64,000 nt of DNA, from assembly GCF_029338515.1 (NCBI RefSeq), contig NZ_CP119988.1, forward strand, positions 1,674,001 through 1,738,000, written 5' to 3'. The stretch is from Haloglomus litoreum. GTDB taxonomy: Archaea > Halobacteriota > Halobacteria > Halobacteriales > Haloarculaceae. Within the stretch, counting starts at the first letter, position 1. Each line of letters opens with the position of its first letter. The notes under the pieces were generated by a model, which ran no database searches, was not told where the DNA came from, and saw only the letters and a program-made list of their open reading frames with translations. Of this stretch, positions 8,824 through 16,874 are shown in pieces. Both the position numbers and the translations under genes were made by a program.

Positions 8824-8913
8824 ACCTGGAGCCCAGCCTGTGATGCTCACCGAGTCGATATCGATGGGTTCCTGTCCCCGCCTGCCGAACGACGACGTGT
8901 CGTGCCCTCCACC

Positions 8914-9717
8914 ATGCACGCGCCGGTCGAGACGCAGCGCTGCGACCGTCCCGACGGACGGACGCTGACCTACGCCGTCGCCGGCGACCCCGACGGGGCG
9001 CCGGTCGTCGCCCACCACGGGACGCCCGGCTCCCGGCTGTTCGCCGCCCTGCTGGACGACGCGGCCCGCGAGCGTGGGGTCCGGGTGCTGGTCCCGGACC
9101 GCCCCGGCTTCGGCGGCTCGGACCCGCCGTCACCGGACTACCGGCCCGGAGCGATGCTCGGGCCGCTGCTCGCCGCCGAATCGCTCGACGCGGCGCCCGT
9201 CCTCGCGTTCTCCGGCGGCGGCCCGGCCGCGCTCGCCGCTGCCGGGGATGGGGATCGGGTGACTCGGGTCGCGCTCGTCGCCGGCGCGGTCCCCGGTGCC
9301 GGGAGCCCCCTCGACGCGCTGGCACGAATCCCGTTCGCGCTGCGGGCGCTGTTCCGCGTCTCGGGGGCCATCGCCCGAGTGCGCGGGCCGGAGGCGGTCG
9401 TCGGGCAGTACACCGACCGCGACGTGTCGGGGGTCGTGGCCGAGCAGGTCGCCGCCGACTTCCACGAGGGGCTCGCGCAGGGGGCCCGTGCGACGGCCCG
9501 CGAGTTCCGCCGGGACGACGCTGCCGTCGTGGCTCCCGGGGCGGTCGACGTGCCGCTTTCCGCGTGGCACGGACGCGGCGACGAGAACGTCCCGCTGGAG
9601 GCAGTCGAGGCGTTCGTGACGGCGGCGGACGGGTCGCTGCGGATACTCGACGCGGACCACCTCGGGACGCTGCTGGACGCGCGGGGGGAGGCGCTGGACT
9701 GGCTCGCTTCCGGGTGA
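8914..9717 (+). CDS. Alpha/beta hydrolase
   Basis: A 267-residue alpha/beta-hydrolase fold protein. The oxyanion region is HHGTPGSR (about residue 35), followed by VPDRPGFGGSD, the nucleophile elbow FSGGGPAA with Ser as nucleophile (near residue 105), an acid candidate in WHGRGDENVPL and the catalytic His in DADHLGTL close to the C-terminus. The substrate is unknown; such proteins include esterases and haloperoxidase-like enzymes. The ATG at 8914 leaves a 90-base divergent gap to the M48 protease gene, which would hold both promoters. Confidence 0.85.
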   Translation: MHAPVETQRCDRPDGRTLTYAVAGDPDGAPVVAHHGTPGSRLFAALLDDAARERGVRVLVPDRPGFGGSDPPSPDYRPGAMLGPLLAAESLDAAPVLAFSGGGPAALAAAGDGDRVTRVALVAGAVPGAGSPLDALARIPFALRALFRVSGAIARVRGPEAVVGQYTDRDVSGVVAEQVAADFHEGLAQGARATAREFRRDDAAVVAPGAVDVPLSAWHGRGDENVPLEAVEAFVTAADGSLRILDADHLGTLLDARGEALDWLASG

Positions 9718-9757
9718 GCACCGGCCGTGGTCCCGGCAGCGTCGAGCCCCCGCCCGC

Positions 9758-11563
9758 TCAGACGTGCTCGTCGAGGAACTCGACGACGCGGGTGTACGCC
9801 TCGATGCGGTTCTCCAGCTTCGAGATGCCGTGCCCCTCGTCCTCGAAGACGAGCTTCTCGACGGGGACGTGCTCGCTCGCCTGCTCGGCGATCTGCTCTG
9901 CCTCGCCCACCGGGACGCGCGGGTCGTTCGCGCCGTGGAGGACGAACAGCGGCGCCCGGATGGCGTCGACGTTGTTGATGGGGCTGATGGTCTCCAGGAA
10001 CGCCCGGTCCTCGGCGAGCGAGCCGTACTCGGCCTCCCGGAGTTCGCGCCGCCAGGCACCCGTGTTCTCGAGGAACGTCACGAAGTTGGCGATGCCGACG
10101 ATGTCGACGCCGGCCGCCCACAGCTCCGGGTACTCAGTGAGCGCCGCGAGCACCATGAAGCCGCCGTAGGAGCCGCCGAGCGCGACGATGCGCTCCGGAT
10201 CGACGGCCGGGTGGTCGTGGAGCCAGTCGACCCCGGCGCGGAGGTCCTCCACCGAATCCATCCGGTTGCGCACGTCGTCCGCGCGGGTGTACGCCTTCCC
10301 GTAGCCGGTCGAGCCGCGGACGTTCGGCTCGAAGACAGCGTAGCCCCGCGAGACGAAGTACTGGCCGAGGGCGTAGAACGAGGGCCGGCGCTGGCTCTCC
10401 GGGCCGCCGTGTATGTCGACGATGACGGGCACCTCGCCGGGCCGCTCGTCGGCGTCCGCCGGGAGCGTGAGGAAGCCCGGAACCTCCAGCCCGTCGAAGC
10501 TCTCGAACCGGACCAGCTCGCGGTCGCGGAAGCTCTCGCGTGGGATGCCCGCGGTGCTCGCGCTGGTCCACCGCTCGGCCGTGCCCGAGTCGACGTCGAC
10601 GACGTGGACGTTCGTGTTGGTGGTCGTCCCCGTCACGGTGATGGCGAACCGGTCGGCCGTCCCCGAGAAGCTCACACCGCCCGCGACGGCCTGTGGGAGG
10701 TCGGGCGTCGCCAGCTCCTCGAGTTCGGCCGGGCCGACGAGGTCGGCGACCGTGAGGTTCGTGTAGCCGTCGACGTTCCGCGAGTAGACCAGCCGCCCCG
10801 TCTCGTCGTCCAGCGCCACGCCGTCGACGTTCCACTCCTCGTCGACGACCAGTCGCTCGACCTCGAGGGTCTCGAGGTCCAGGCGCGCCAGGTACAGCGT
10901 GTCGTGGCCGTCGTCGGTGACGAGGTACAGCGCGTCCCCGTCGGGGCCGAAGCTCGCGCTCCCGTAGCGCACGTCCCCCTCGTGTGGCGTGAGGTGGCGG
11001 AGTTCGTCGGTCGCCAGGTCCAGCGTGTAGAGGTCCTGATCGAAGTTGGAGTGGCTCTCGTAGACGAGCAGCCGGTCGTCGCTCGGCGACCACCCGCCGA
11101 CCGAGAGCCAGCCGTCGCCCTCGTGGTGCAGGGTCGCGTCGGTCCCGGTCTCGTCGCGTCCCTGCGTGTAGACGTCGAAGACGGCCTCGTCGCGCCGGTT
11201 CGACGTGAACGCGAACCGGTCGCCGTCGTGGCTCCAGCCGCCCCACTGGTGCTTGGCCTCGGGGTGCTGCGTGAGGTCGGTCACGACGTTCGTCTCCTCG
11301 TCGAGCAGATGGAACTGGAGCCGCTCGTTGCCCCCCTCGTCCATCCCGAAGACGAGTTCCGGGCGCTCGGGCGACCACGTGGCGAACGACACCGGCTCCT
11401 CGTAGAAGGTCCGCTGCTCGGGCCACGCCTGCGGGTCGTCGAGCGTCCACACCTGCGCGGTGCCCGTCGTGTCCATCAGGAAGGCGAGCCGCCCCTCGGG
11501 CGAGAGCGAAGCACCGTATGCACTCCTGACGTTGAGATACCGCTCCAGGTCGTACTCGTGCAT
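9758..11563 (-). CDS. S9 family prolyl oligopeptidase / acylaminoacyl peptidase
   Basis: A 601-residue serine peptidase with an N-terminal beta-propeller (about 1-340, repeated blocks such as WSPERPELVF, WSHDGDRFAF and GWSPSDDRLLVY) and a C-terminal alpha/beta-hydrolase domain. The nucleophile is in GGSYGGFM (about residue 450), the acid in HGANDPRVPVGEAEQ and the His in DEGHGISK. There is no signal peptide, so it is probably cytoplasmic and cleaves short peptides or N-acylated peptides. Length and motif order are typical of archaeal S9C enzymes. The gene is monocistronic and convergent with the alpha/beta hydrolase gene. Confidence 0.93.
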   Translation of the reverse strand: MHEYDLERYLNVRSAYGASLSPEGRLAFLMDTTGTAQVWTLDDPQAWPEQRTFYEEPVSFATWSPERPELVFGMDEGGNERLQFHLLDEETNVVTDLTQHPEAKHQWGGWSHDGDRFAFTSNRRDEAVFDVYTQGRDETGTDATLHHEGDGWLSVGGWSPSDDRLLVYESHSNFDQDLYTLDLATDELRHLTPHEGDVRYGSASFGPDGDALYLVTDDGHDTLYLARLDLETLEVERLVVDEEWNVDGVALDDETGRLVYSRNVDGYTNLTVADLVGPAELEELATPDLPQAVAGGVSFSGTADRFAITVTGTTTNTNVHVVDVDSGTAERWTSASTAGIPRESFRDRELVRFESFDGLEVPGFLTLPADADERPGEVPVIVDIHGGPESQRRPSFYALGQYFVSRGYAVFEPNVRGSTGYGKAYTRADDVRNRMDSVEDLRAGVDWLHDHPAVDPERIVALGGSYGGFMVLAALTEYPELWAAGVDIVGIANFVTFLENTGAWRRELREAEYGSLAEDRAFLETISPINNVDAIRAPLFVLHGANDPRVPVGEAEQIAEQASEHVPVEKLVFEDEGHGISKLENRIEAYTRVVEFLDEHV

Positions 11564-11723
11564 GGTGTCGGGTCGTCCGGGGCGCGGATAGCGTTTCGCC
11601 TCGTGGATGTGGCCGTATCCGTTGGCACTCCCTACAGCCCAGCATCACACCACGGAGCCGACCCGACGACGCGGGAGCCGCGACCCACGGGATTTTTGCC
11701 GCGACTGCTCCCGTATCCCGACC

Positions 11724-12833
11724 ATGCAGGTTGCCGTGGTCGCGCCCGAGACGACGCCGCTGGCCGACGCCGACGACCGTGCGGTCGCACGTGTCGAGCG
11801 GACGGCCCGTGGCCTCGCGGCCCGGGACCACGACGTGACCGTCTACTGCACGGGCTGGTGGAGCGACCGGCTCGACTACACGGAGACCCGCGAGCGCGAC
11901 GGCGTCACCTACCGCGCCGTCACCGTCTCGCCAGCGACCACCTCCTACCACGCGCGGGTCCCCGCCCTGCTGGCGGCCGAACGCCCGGACGCCGTCCACG
12001 TCATCGGCGACCCGCCGGCCGTGCTGGCCGCGCGGACCGGCGCCACACTCGCGCGCGCCCCGCTCGTGGTGGACTGGTTCGGGGAGGACCCGCCGGAGGA
12101 CCGGCTCGTGGGGCCCGCCCTCCGGGCCGCCGACCGGGTCGTGGCCCCCTCGGAACTGGTCCGGACCCGCGTCCGCGAGCGCGGCGTCCCGGAGGACCGG
12201 ACCCGGGTCGTCCCCGAGGCCATCGACTTCGACCACATCCGCGCGGTCGAGCCCGTCTCGGACCCGCCGGACGTGGTCGCCGCCACGCCACTGGACGGGG
12301 ACGCCAACCTCGAGAGCGTGCTGCTGGGGCTCGCGGAACTCCGCGACCGGGACTGGTCGGCCACCGTCATCGGAGACGGTCCGGAGCGCGAGGCCTACGA
12401 GGCACAGGCCGCCGACCTCTCCATCGACGACCGCGTCACGTTCGCCGGGCACCTCCCGCGCGACGAGCGGCTGGCCCACTATCGCGGCGCCCACGTCTTC
12501 TGCCAGACCGCCCGCGACGAGGTGTTCGCCGTGGAACTGCTGTGGGCGCTGGCCTGTGGCTGCGTCGGCGTCGTGGAGTACCAGGCGGACTCTGCTGCCC
12601 ACGAACTCGTCGAGCGCCGCACCCGTGGGTTCCGGGTGTCGACACCCGAGGAGATCGAGGGCGCCATCGTCGAGGCCGGCGAGTTCGAGGCGTGGACGGT
12701 CGACGAGTCGCTCGCCGAGTTCGACGAGGAAGCCATCGCCGGGCAGTGGCTGGATGTCTACCGCGCGGCCGGAGCGCCCGCGGCGGAGGAACCGATTCCG
12801 GAACCGGCCGAGCATCCCGAGATGGTGGAGTGA
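11724..12833 (+). CDS. Glycosyltransferase family 4 protein
   Basis: A 369-residue GT-B glycosyltransferase. The N-terminal domain starts MQVAVVAPETTP and contains the usual acceptor-domain strand and helix pattern (VARVERTARGLAARDHDVTVYC). The C-terminal donor domain has VVPEAIDFDHI, ATVIGDGPE, VTFAGHLPRDE, HVFCQTA.DEVF and the LLWALACGCVGVVEY region, where GT4 enzymes bind the nucleotide-sugar. The usual E-x7-E motif is modified. The sugar and the acceptor cannot be told. It lies alone, divergent from the S9 peptidase. Confidence 0.85.
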   Translation: MQVAVVAPETTPLADADDRAVARVERTARGLAARDHDVTVYCTGWWSDRLDYTETRERDGVTYRAVTVSPATTSYHARVPALLAAERPDAVHVIGDPPAVLAARTGATLARAPLVVDWFGEDPPEDRLVGPALRAADRVVAPSELVRTRVRERGVPEDRTRVVPEAIDFDHIRAVEPVSDPPDVVAATPLDGDANLESVLLGLAELRDRDWSATVIGDGPEREAYEAQAADLSIDDRVTFAGHLPRDERLAHYRGAHVFCQTARDEVFAVELLWALACGCVGVVEYQADSAAHELVERRTRGFRVSTPEEIEGAIVEAGEFEAWTVDESLAEFDEEAIAGQWLDVYRAAGAPAAEEPIPEPAEHPEMVE

Positions 12834-12975
12834 CCGCCCGGCGCGGTCGCCCGCCGTCGTCCGGGGCCCGGCCCGAACCTGCTGCGATCCGGGAGCCATG
12901 CGGTACGGATCCGTCGACGAGATGTCGATAGCTGTTCATCCTATCTCTCAGCGTACATATACGCGGTGCTAAAGT

Positions 12976-13407
12976 ATGGCAACCACACAGCAGCGACAGC
13001 ACGAGATCGCGGCGGCAATCAGCACGGCCTTCGTCGAGGCGTACAACCGGAACGAGCCGGACCGCATCGACGATGCGGTGACCGAGGACTTCGTCTGCCA
13101 CCACATGGCCTCCGGGTCGGAGCTCCACGGTGCCGACGAGTACAAGACCCGCATCGAGGACCTCAACGCGGCCTTCTCCGGGTTCTCCATGTCGGAGGAG
13201 GTCCTCATCGTCGACGGCGATATGGCCGCCGGGCGGTACCGCTGGAGCGGCACGCACGAGGGGCTGTTCGAGGGGATTCCCGCCACCGGCCGGACGGTCG
13301 ACACGACCAGTCTGACAATGATGCGGATGGAGGGCGACCGGATGGCGGAGATGTGGGTCTACGGCGACGGTCGTGGCCTGATGGAGCAGCTCGGTATCGA
13401 GCGCTGA
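12976..13407 (+). CDS. SnoaL-like (ester cyclase) protein
   Basis: A 143-residue NTF2-fold protein of the SnoaL-like/ester cyclase group. The pattern fits: an N-terminal helix (IAAAISTAFVEAYNRNEPDRI), FVCHHM, the ADEYKTRIEDLNAAFSGF helix, RYRWSGTHEGLFEGIPATGR, and a terminal MAEMWVYGDGRGLMEQLG. Such proteins may be cyclases, hydrolases or just binding folds; no partner gene nearby suggests a pathway. AT-rich sequence with CATATA lies shortly upstream. Confidence 0.8.
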   Translation: MATTQQRQHEIAAAISTAFVEAYNRNEPDRIDDAVTEDFVCHHMASGSELHGADEYKTRIEDLNAAFSGFSMSEEVLIVDGDMAAGRYRWSGTHEGLFEGIPATGRTVDTTSLTMMRMEGDRMAEMWVYGDGRGLMEQLGIER

Positions 13408-13453
13408 CCGGTCCCGGTCGCCGCTCACCGGATTCCGTTTTCCACGTCGCCGG

Positions 13454-13780
13454 TCAGCTGTAGTCCCGCCAGCGGTGGCCACACTCCTTGCACTTGAAGA
13501 ACCTGGTGGGCGGCTCGTCGGCGCTCCCGGTCTGTTTGATGGTGTACCAGGCGACGCCGTGGCCGCACTCGTCGCAGTTGACGCTGTCGTCGGTCGGTTT
13601 GCCCTCGAACTCCGCGCCCTCCTCGGTCTCGATGACGTCGTCGGTCGACTGTGCCTCCGTCGAGACGAACTCGGCCTCGCGCTCGGCGTCCCGGCCCTGC
13701 CGCGCGCCACAGGACGAACAGACCATCTCGTCGCCGTCGGCGTGCATCAGGGAGCCGCAGTCGTCGCAGAACTCGACCAT
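13454..13780 (-). CDS. tfs: Transcription factor S (TFS), TFIIS/RPB9-like
   Basis: A 108-residue archaeal TFS, which stimulates cleavage of backtracked transcripts by RNA polymerase. The N-terminal zinc ribbon (FCDDCGSL ... VCSSCGARQ, residues 4-28) resembles RPB9, and the C-terminal TFIIS-type ribbon (NCDECGHGVAWYTIKQTGSADEP, RFFKCKECGHRWRDY) carries the polymerase-reaching loop. That loop here reads SADEPPT: it contains the conserved Asp-Glu acidic pair. The ATG at 13780 precedes the first Cys pair. It heads away from the SnoaL gene and is followed upstream by two Cys-rich or coiled-coil genes on the same strand. Confidence 0.92.
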   Translation of the reverse strand: MVEFCDDCGSLMHADGDEMVCSSCGARQGRDAEREAEFVSTEAQSTDDVIETEEGAEFEGKPTDDSVNCDECGHGVAWYTIKQTGSADEPPTRFFKCKECGHRWRDYS

Positions 13781-13824
13781 GGCCGGATTCGTGGCTCGAT
13801 GGAGAAGTCGGTCCCGGTTGCGTC

Positions 13825-14430
13825 TCAGTCGTCGGCGCCGGAGTCGGTGGCCTCGGGCTCGGGGTCGGTCGCGGCACCGCCCTCCAGTTCGGGGTCGGCC
13901 GTGCCACCGCCCTCCGTGATCGCGGCGAGGTCGTTGCTCCGTCGCCGGGTGACGATCGGGCAGTTCCGGACCCGGAACCGGGCGGTGTCGACGAGCTCCA
14001 CGATCTCCGCGTCGGGGTACGTGCAGGCGACGGCCGGTGGCTCCGAGAAGTACTCGCACTGCTCGCAGTAGCTCCGCTTCTTGACGACCGTCTCGCGCCC
14101 CTCGTCCTCCTCGTCGGACCGGGGCGGCCGGTCCGGTCCGGCCCCGGCGTCCAGTTCGGGGGCCGTCTCCGGCTCGGTGCCGTCCTCGCCGTCGCCCTCG
14201 ATGCGCTCCCAGACAGCCTCCTCGTCCAGGTCCGTGGTTCCCTCGTCGGTGAACAGGGTGTTGTCGGATGGACCGAAGTCCGTCGAGGGGTCCTCGTCAC
14301 CGGCGCTCAGGTCGGTGAATGGGTCGTCCTCCAGCTCGACCCCCTCGATGTCGTCGAATGGGTCGTCGTCTGTGTCGTCGAACGGGTCGTCGTCGTCGTC
14401 CGCCGTGCCCTCGGGGTCGTCCTCGGTCAT
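13825..14430 (-). CDS. Acidic protein with a small Cys cluster, haloarchaeal, unknown function
   Basis: A 201-residue protein whose first 110 residues are almost entirely Asp/Glu-rich low complexity with DDPF repeats. A compact domain follows (about 118-165): KKRSYCEQCEYFSEPPAVACTY ... VRNCPIV, giving CxxC plus two further Cys that could bind zinc or an Fe-S cluster. The C-terminus is acidic again. It overlaps the downstream end of the coiled-coil gene by 4 bases (ATGA), so the two are translated together, and lies 44 bases before tfs. The CEQCEYFS pattern is seen in haloarchaeal uncharacterised proteins; no function can be given. Confidence 0.7.
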   Translation of the reverse strand: MTEDDPEGTADDDDDPFDDTDDDPFDDIEGVELEDDPFTDLSAGDEDPSTDFGPSDNTLFTDEGTTDLDEEAVWERIEGDGEDGTEPETAPELDAGAGPDRPPRSDEEDEGRETVVKKRSYCEQCEYFSEPPAVACTYPDAEIVELVDTARFRVRNCPIVTRRRSNDLAAITEGGGTADPELEGGAATDPEPEATDSGADD

Positions 14431-15416
14431 CGTTCCCCCCCGTCGGCGATTCCGGTGTTGCTGTCGTCGCCCGGCTCCGGGTCAGCCGAGTCCGCTGCGA
14501 CGTCGTCCGCCGGTGCCAGCCGGTCGACATCGGCCGTCTCGGTATCGAGGTCGGGTGCCCTGTCGGTCCCGGCCCCATCGCCCGACGGTGCGTCGGGGTC
14601 GCGGTCGTCGTGGACTCCCACCAGTCGCGGGGTCGACCCGAACAGGCTGCCCGAGCCGTCGACGATATCGCCGAACGGGCTCTCGCAGTGTGGACACGCC
14701 GGGTCGGGCAGCAGTCCGACCCGGAGCGTCTCGCCACAGGCGCCGCACGCGGCCTCCTCGAACCCCTCGCGGGCGGCCGTCCGCCTGATGTGGGCCAGGC
14801 GCTCGCGCTCCGTGTCCGCCCCGCCATCCGCATCGCGGAGTTCGACGACGACGCGGGCCAGCTGGGTCAGCTTCCCCTGTACGTCCTCCAGCTCCGACGC
14901 GAGCGCCTCCTGCCGGTCGACTGCGTCGAGGTCGGCCACCTGCTCGCGGAGGCGATCGACCTCGTCGACGACCTCGTCGAGCCGCTCGAGTTCCGGGTGC
15001 GTGTGGTCGACGCTCGCCTTCGACCCGGTGGCCTCCTTGAGCTGGACGACGCGCCGACGGATGTCGTCGAGTTGCTCCTCACGCTCCGATTCGAGTGTCG
15101 CCAGGCGGTCCTCCAGCCGGTCGAGGACCCGACCGACGATGGCCTCCTCGTCGACGGTCCCACCAGTGTCGGCCTCCTCGATGGCCGCCTCCACCACCGC
15201 GTCGATGTCGACGCTGTGCTCCTCGATGGCGGTCTCCAGCGCCGCGACCGACTCGTCGTCCGCTGTCTCGGCAGCCACCTGGTACCCCCCGATCAGCTGT
15301 CTCACGAGTTCCGAGCGCTCGACGTCGAGAGCAGCGGCGCGCTCGGTGAGCCACTCGTCGAGGGCCGCCGGGACCTCGAGTGTCAGCGTCCGGCCCTCGG
15401 TTGACTCGTTCTCCAT
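14427..15416 (-). CDS. Ribbon-helix-helix-like coiled-coil protein with a zinc ribbon
   Basis: A 329-residue protein. Residues about 10-50 (LTLEVPAALDEWLTERAAAL then SELVRQLIGG) resemble a CopG/ribbon-helix-helix domain. A long coiled coil follows (about 60-220). A zinc ribbon is formed by CGACGE and CPHCESPF (near residues 225-250), and the tail is acidic. TATA-like TTTTAAT lies about 25-30 bases before the ATG at 15416. It is coupled to the next gene by a 4-base overlap. It could be a DNA-binding structural or regulatory protein. The function is unknown; the architecture is described from sequence only. Confidence 0.7.
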   Translation of the reverse strand: MENESTEGRTLTLEVPAALDEWLTERAAALDVERSELVRQLIGGYQVAAETADDESVAALETAIEEHSVDIDAVVEAAIEEADTGGTVDEEAIVGRVLDRLEDRLATLESEREEQLDDIRRRVVQLKEATGSKASVDHTHPELERLDEVVDEVDRLREQVADLDAVDRQEALASELEDVQGKLTQLARVVVELRDADGGADTERERLAHIRRTAAREGFEEAACGACGETLRVGLLPDPACPHCESPFGDIVDGSGSLFGSTPRLVGVHDDRDPDAPSGDGAGTDRAPDLDTETADVDRLAPADDVAADSADPEPGDDSNTGIADGGER

Positions 15417-15510
15417 GCCCTCCCTTTGCAAGTGGCGTCATTAAAACGTTCCTCCGGCGATACCGTCCCCTACCTCGTCGAACGGCCCCGGAACGGTGCC
15501 GTCCGCGACG

Positions 15511-16347
15511 TTACCGGATCTTCCGCACGTCGCTGATGTCGAAGCCGGCGTCGCCGATCTCCGTCTCGAACCGGACGATGTTCTCCTGCTCGATCCGCGA
15601 CAGGACGCCGCGGAACTGCTTGACGACCATGGTCCGCGCCCGGGTGGAGCCGCCGGACTCCCACTCGAACAGGAGCGTCCCGTCGGCGGCATCCATCAGC
15701 TGGCCGTGCTGAAGGGCCGAGAGGGTCTCCTTGTTGACGTGGGCCAGGATGATCCCCTTCCACTCGAACGCCGCCCGCGAGATGCCCTTCAGGAGGACGG
15801 GGATGTCGTCCCAGGCCAGGTCGTCGCCGGCCCCGGCGACGAGGTCGGTCAGCGAGTCGATGACGACGAGGTTGTTGGCGGCGCTGTCCGAGAGTCGCTC
15901 GCCGAGTGCCGCCGGGACCGACTGGCGCTCGCGGGTGCTGTTCAGGTCCGACAGCGTCGCCGTCCGGTCGGAGTACCACTCGCGGGGGACCGGCGATAGC
16001 TGGAAGAACTCGGACGAGAGGTCGTGGAACGTCACCGCGGGGCTGCTCGAGGAGACCAGGTCGTCGTCCATCGCCAGCCCCATCTCCTGGCGGAGCTTCC
16101 GCTCGTCGGAGGTGAACGAGAGGTAGTGGACCTCCTCGGGGGGGACCGCGCCCGACGCCAGGTCGCCGTAGTAGAGATCGAACAGGTCTGGATCGGCCTG
16201 CAGGAGCCCGTTCATGGCTGCGCAGGTGTACATGAACTCCCGCGCGCCGGCCCCCGCCTCTCCCGAGAGCAGCACGACACTCCCGGCGGGGACCCCCCCA
16301 TCGATGGTCGTGTCCAGCCGCCGGATGCCGAACGGGATTCGGTCCAT
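15511..16347 (-). CDS. RAD55/KaiC-like (HTR-like) protein with degenerate Walker A
   Basis: A 278-residue single RecA/KaiC-type domain protein (FGIRRLDTTIDGGVPAGSVVLLSG). The expected Walker A GxxGxGK[TS] is replaced by GEAGAGAREF, lacking the catalytic Lys and Thr/Ser, while the Walker-B-like NNLVVIDSLTDL and the following KaiC-like strands (IILAHVNKETLSALQHGQLMD) are kept. Haloarchaeal HTR-like proteins share this feature, so it may be a nucleotide-independent scaffold. An ATTTAATA box lies 24-33 bases before the start, suggesting a leaderless transcript. Its neighbours downstream are the RHH/zinc-ribbon protein, the Cys-cluster protein and TFS. Confidence 0.8.
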   Translation of the reverse strand: MDRIPFGIRRLDTTIDGGVPAGSVVLLSGEAGAGAREFMYTCAAMNGLLQADPDLFDLYYGDLASGAVPPEEVHYLSFTSDERKLRQEMGLAMDDDLVSSSSPAVTFHDLSSEFFQLSPVPREWYSDRTATLSDLNSTRERQSVPAALGERLSDSAANNLVVIDSLTDLVAGAGDDLAWDDIPVLLKGISRAAFEWKGIILAHVNKETLSALQHGQLMDAADGTLLFEWESGGSTRARTMVVKQFRGVLSRIEQENIVRFETEIGDAGFDISDVRKIR

Positions 16348-16368
16348 GCGAGTGCCTGTGCAGCCGCA

Positions 16369-16380
16369 GTATTAAATATC
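16369..16380 (-). promoter_or_regulatory. TATA-like box of the HTR-like gene
   Basis: On the minus strand GATATTTAATAC lies about 22-33 bases upstream of the ATG at 16347, in an otherwise GC-rich background. The spacing suits a leaderless haloarchaeal mRNA. Confidence 0.55.
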
Positions 16381-16474
16381 CGTCTCCGCCCGCCGGGTCG
16401 ACGTGCGGCGATGCCGCTCCACCCCGATGGCTGTTCGAGGACCGGGCGGTCCGGAGAGGGCCGCCGATGACAGC

Positions 16475-16864
16475 TCACCGCAGTCCTGCCCGCGAGACGA
16501 GGACCCCGTCACGGCTGATGGCCACGCGGACGTACCCCATGATACCGGCCCCGTCGGACGGGAACGTCAGCGTCCGGGAGGAGCGGTCACCGTCGCTCGC
16601 CGCGGACACCTCGTAGTCGCCAGCTTCGGGCATGACATCCGCCGAGGTCGCCCGCCCCCCGGCGGGGACGGAGAAGGTCTGGTCGAGGAGCGACTCGCCG
16701 CCCGCCCTGGCGACCCGGACCCGGACCGACCGCTCGAAGTTCGTCTGGTTGTAGCAGTGGACGGCCCCATCCGGCGGCCCCTCGGCCTCCGTACTGCAGC
16801 CGGCGGTCAGCGTGGTCACGGTTGCGAGCCAGCCCAGCACCCCCCGGCGTGTGAGTCCCTGCAC
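16475..16864 (-). CDS. Small lipoprotein with Tat-like signal, unknown function
   Basis: A 129-residue protein read from a GTG at 16864, ten bases after the stop of the preceding gene. The N-terminus has LTRRGVLGWLATVTTLTAGCS: a twin-arginine pair, a hydrophobic stretch and a lipobox ending in Cys, typical of haloarchaeal Tat lipoproteins. The mature part looks like a small beta-sandwich (FERSVRVRVARAGGESLLDQTF, GDYEVSAA, GYVRVAISRDGVLV). No enzymatic motif is seen. It probably forms an operon with the TIM-barrel-like gene upstream. Confidence 0.7.
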   Translation of the reverse strand: MQGLTRRGVLGWLATVTTLTAGCSTEAEGPPDGAVHCYNQTNFERSVRVRVARAGGESLLDQTFSVPAGGRATSADVMPEAGDYEVSAASDGDRSSRTLTFPSDGAGIMGYVRVAISRDGVLVSRAGLR

Positions 16865-16874
16865 GGCCTCCGCC

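Noticed and set aside
9764-12931. A 1055-codon plus-strand open frame opposite the S9 peptidase
   Set aside because: Repetitive Val/Ala/Arg composition with no fold signatures, antisense to a peptidase with all catalytic motifs.
13651-15444. A 597-codon plus-strand frame over the TFS-coiled coil block
   Set aside because: Ser/Arg/Val-rich low complexity; the opposite strand has zinc ribbons, coiled coils and coupled starts.
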